From Burkholderiales bacterium UBA2463 (lineage in GTDB: Bacteria > Pseudomonadota > Gammaproteobacteria > Burkholderiales > Burkholderiaceae_A), in assembly GCA_002342295.1 (NCBI GenBank), contig DDPR01000003.1, positions 1 through 23,711 on the forward strand: a DNA stretch of 23,711 nucleotides, in the 5' to 3' direction. The notes beneath the pieces were generated by a model. The model was given only the letters and a program-made list of their open reading frames with translations. It did not search any database and had not been told where the DNA came from. This document shows positions 23,434 to 23,711 of the stretch, one piece after another (positions within the stretch are counted from its first letter, which is position 1; every line of letters begins with the position of its first letter). Position numbers and translations under genes: made by a program.

Positions 23434-23711
23434 CGATCGATCTCCCCAAACACAATGTCTTGGGTGCCAATGATGGTGACCACATCGGCAAGCATGTGGC
23501 CCCGTGACATCTCATCGAGTGCCTGAAGGTGGGCAAATCCAGGCGCTCGAATCTTCACTCGGTAGGGCATGTTCGCCCCATCCGAAATGAGATAGATGCC
23601 GAATTCGCCCTTCGGGTGCTCCACAGCGCTATAGCACTCGCCTTCAGGGACGTGAAAGCCCTCGGTGAAGAGCTTGAAGTGGTGAATGAGCTCTTCCATG
23701 TTGGACTTCAT
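23430..23711 (-). CDS. nuoD: NADH-quinone oxidoreductase subunit D, C-terminal part (cut by window edge)
   Basis: Only the last 93 codons lie in the window; the gene continues beyond position 23711. The visible part carries the ending GTQDIVFGEIDR and the segments HPKGEFGIYLISDG and RVKIRAPGFAHLQALDE, which are characteristic of the 49-kDa/NuoD quinone-site subunit. Whether the gene is a separate nuoD or a fused nuoCD cannot be seen. The first in-frame ATG in the window is an internal methionine, not the true start. It overlaps nuoE by 4 bases. Confidence 0.95.
   Translation of the reverse strand: MKSNMEELIHHFKLFTEGFHVPEGECYSAVEHPKGEFGIYLISDGANMPYRVKIRAPGFAHLQALDEMSRGHMLADVVTIIGTQDIVFGEIDR

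Overview
The window looks like a chromosomal segment of a betaproteobacterium, most likely Burkholderiales. The support is a DUF2818 gene directly after nuoN, a Bug/TctC-type solute receptor beside a MmgE/PrpD gene, and a homodimeric AceE-type 2-oxoacid dehydrogenase E1. Gene packing is very tight. No gap between genes exceeds about 60 bases, and there is no stretch of 300 bases without a gene. I saw no insertion sequence, CRISPR array, rRNA or long repeat.

Layout by region. Positions 8-97 (minus) hold a tRNA-Ser(UGA). Positions 119-2440 (minus) hold a periplasmic Bug-family receptor followed by a MmgE/PrpD-family protein, a probable carboxylate uptake and catabolism pair. A short divergent intergenic region (2441-2498) separates this from a plus-strand set (2499-6062): uup (ABC-F ATPase), an XdhC-family molybdoenzyme maturation factor and a MocA/MobA-like nucleotidyltransferase. 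The plus-strand set meets the minus-strand genes with only 3 bases between the facing stop codons.

From 23711 down to 6066, everything is on the minus strand in one run of small gaps and overlaps. It begins with the 3' end of nuoD (cut by the window edge), then nuoE-F-G-H-I-J-K-L-M-N of respiratory complex I. After nuoN come DUF2818, a Nudix ADP-ribose-type hydrolase, a four-helix holin-like membrane protein, a small cupin, an AceE-like E1, and a homoserine-dehydrogenase-like oxidoreductase with a SAF domain. Six junctions are 4-base stop/start overlaps: nuoD/E, nuoJ/K, nuoL/M, nuoM/N, nuoN/DUF2818 and holin-like/cupin. A seventh, E1/oxidoreductase, uses GTGA. This suggests translational coupling.

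The nuo genes together encode the NADH input module (E, F, G), the connecting and quinone-proximal subunits (D, I, H) and the proton-pumping membrane arm (J, K, L, M, N). The key Fe-S cysteines and membrane Glu/Lys residues I checked are present. The genes after nuoN are less ordinary. The E1 has no E2 or E3 partner nearby, departs from the usual AceE motif after the active-site histidine, has a shortened C-terminus, and is translationally coupled to an oxidoreductase of unassigned substrate. This cupin-E1-oxidoreductase cassette is the best candidate in the window for something undescribed.
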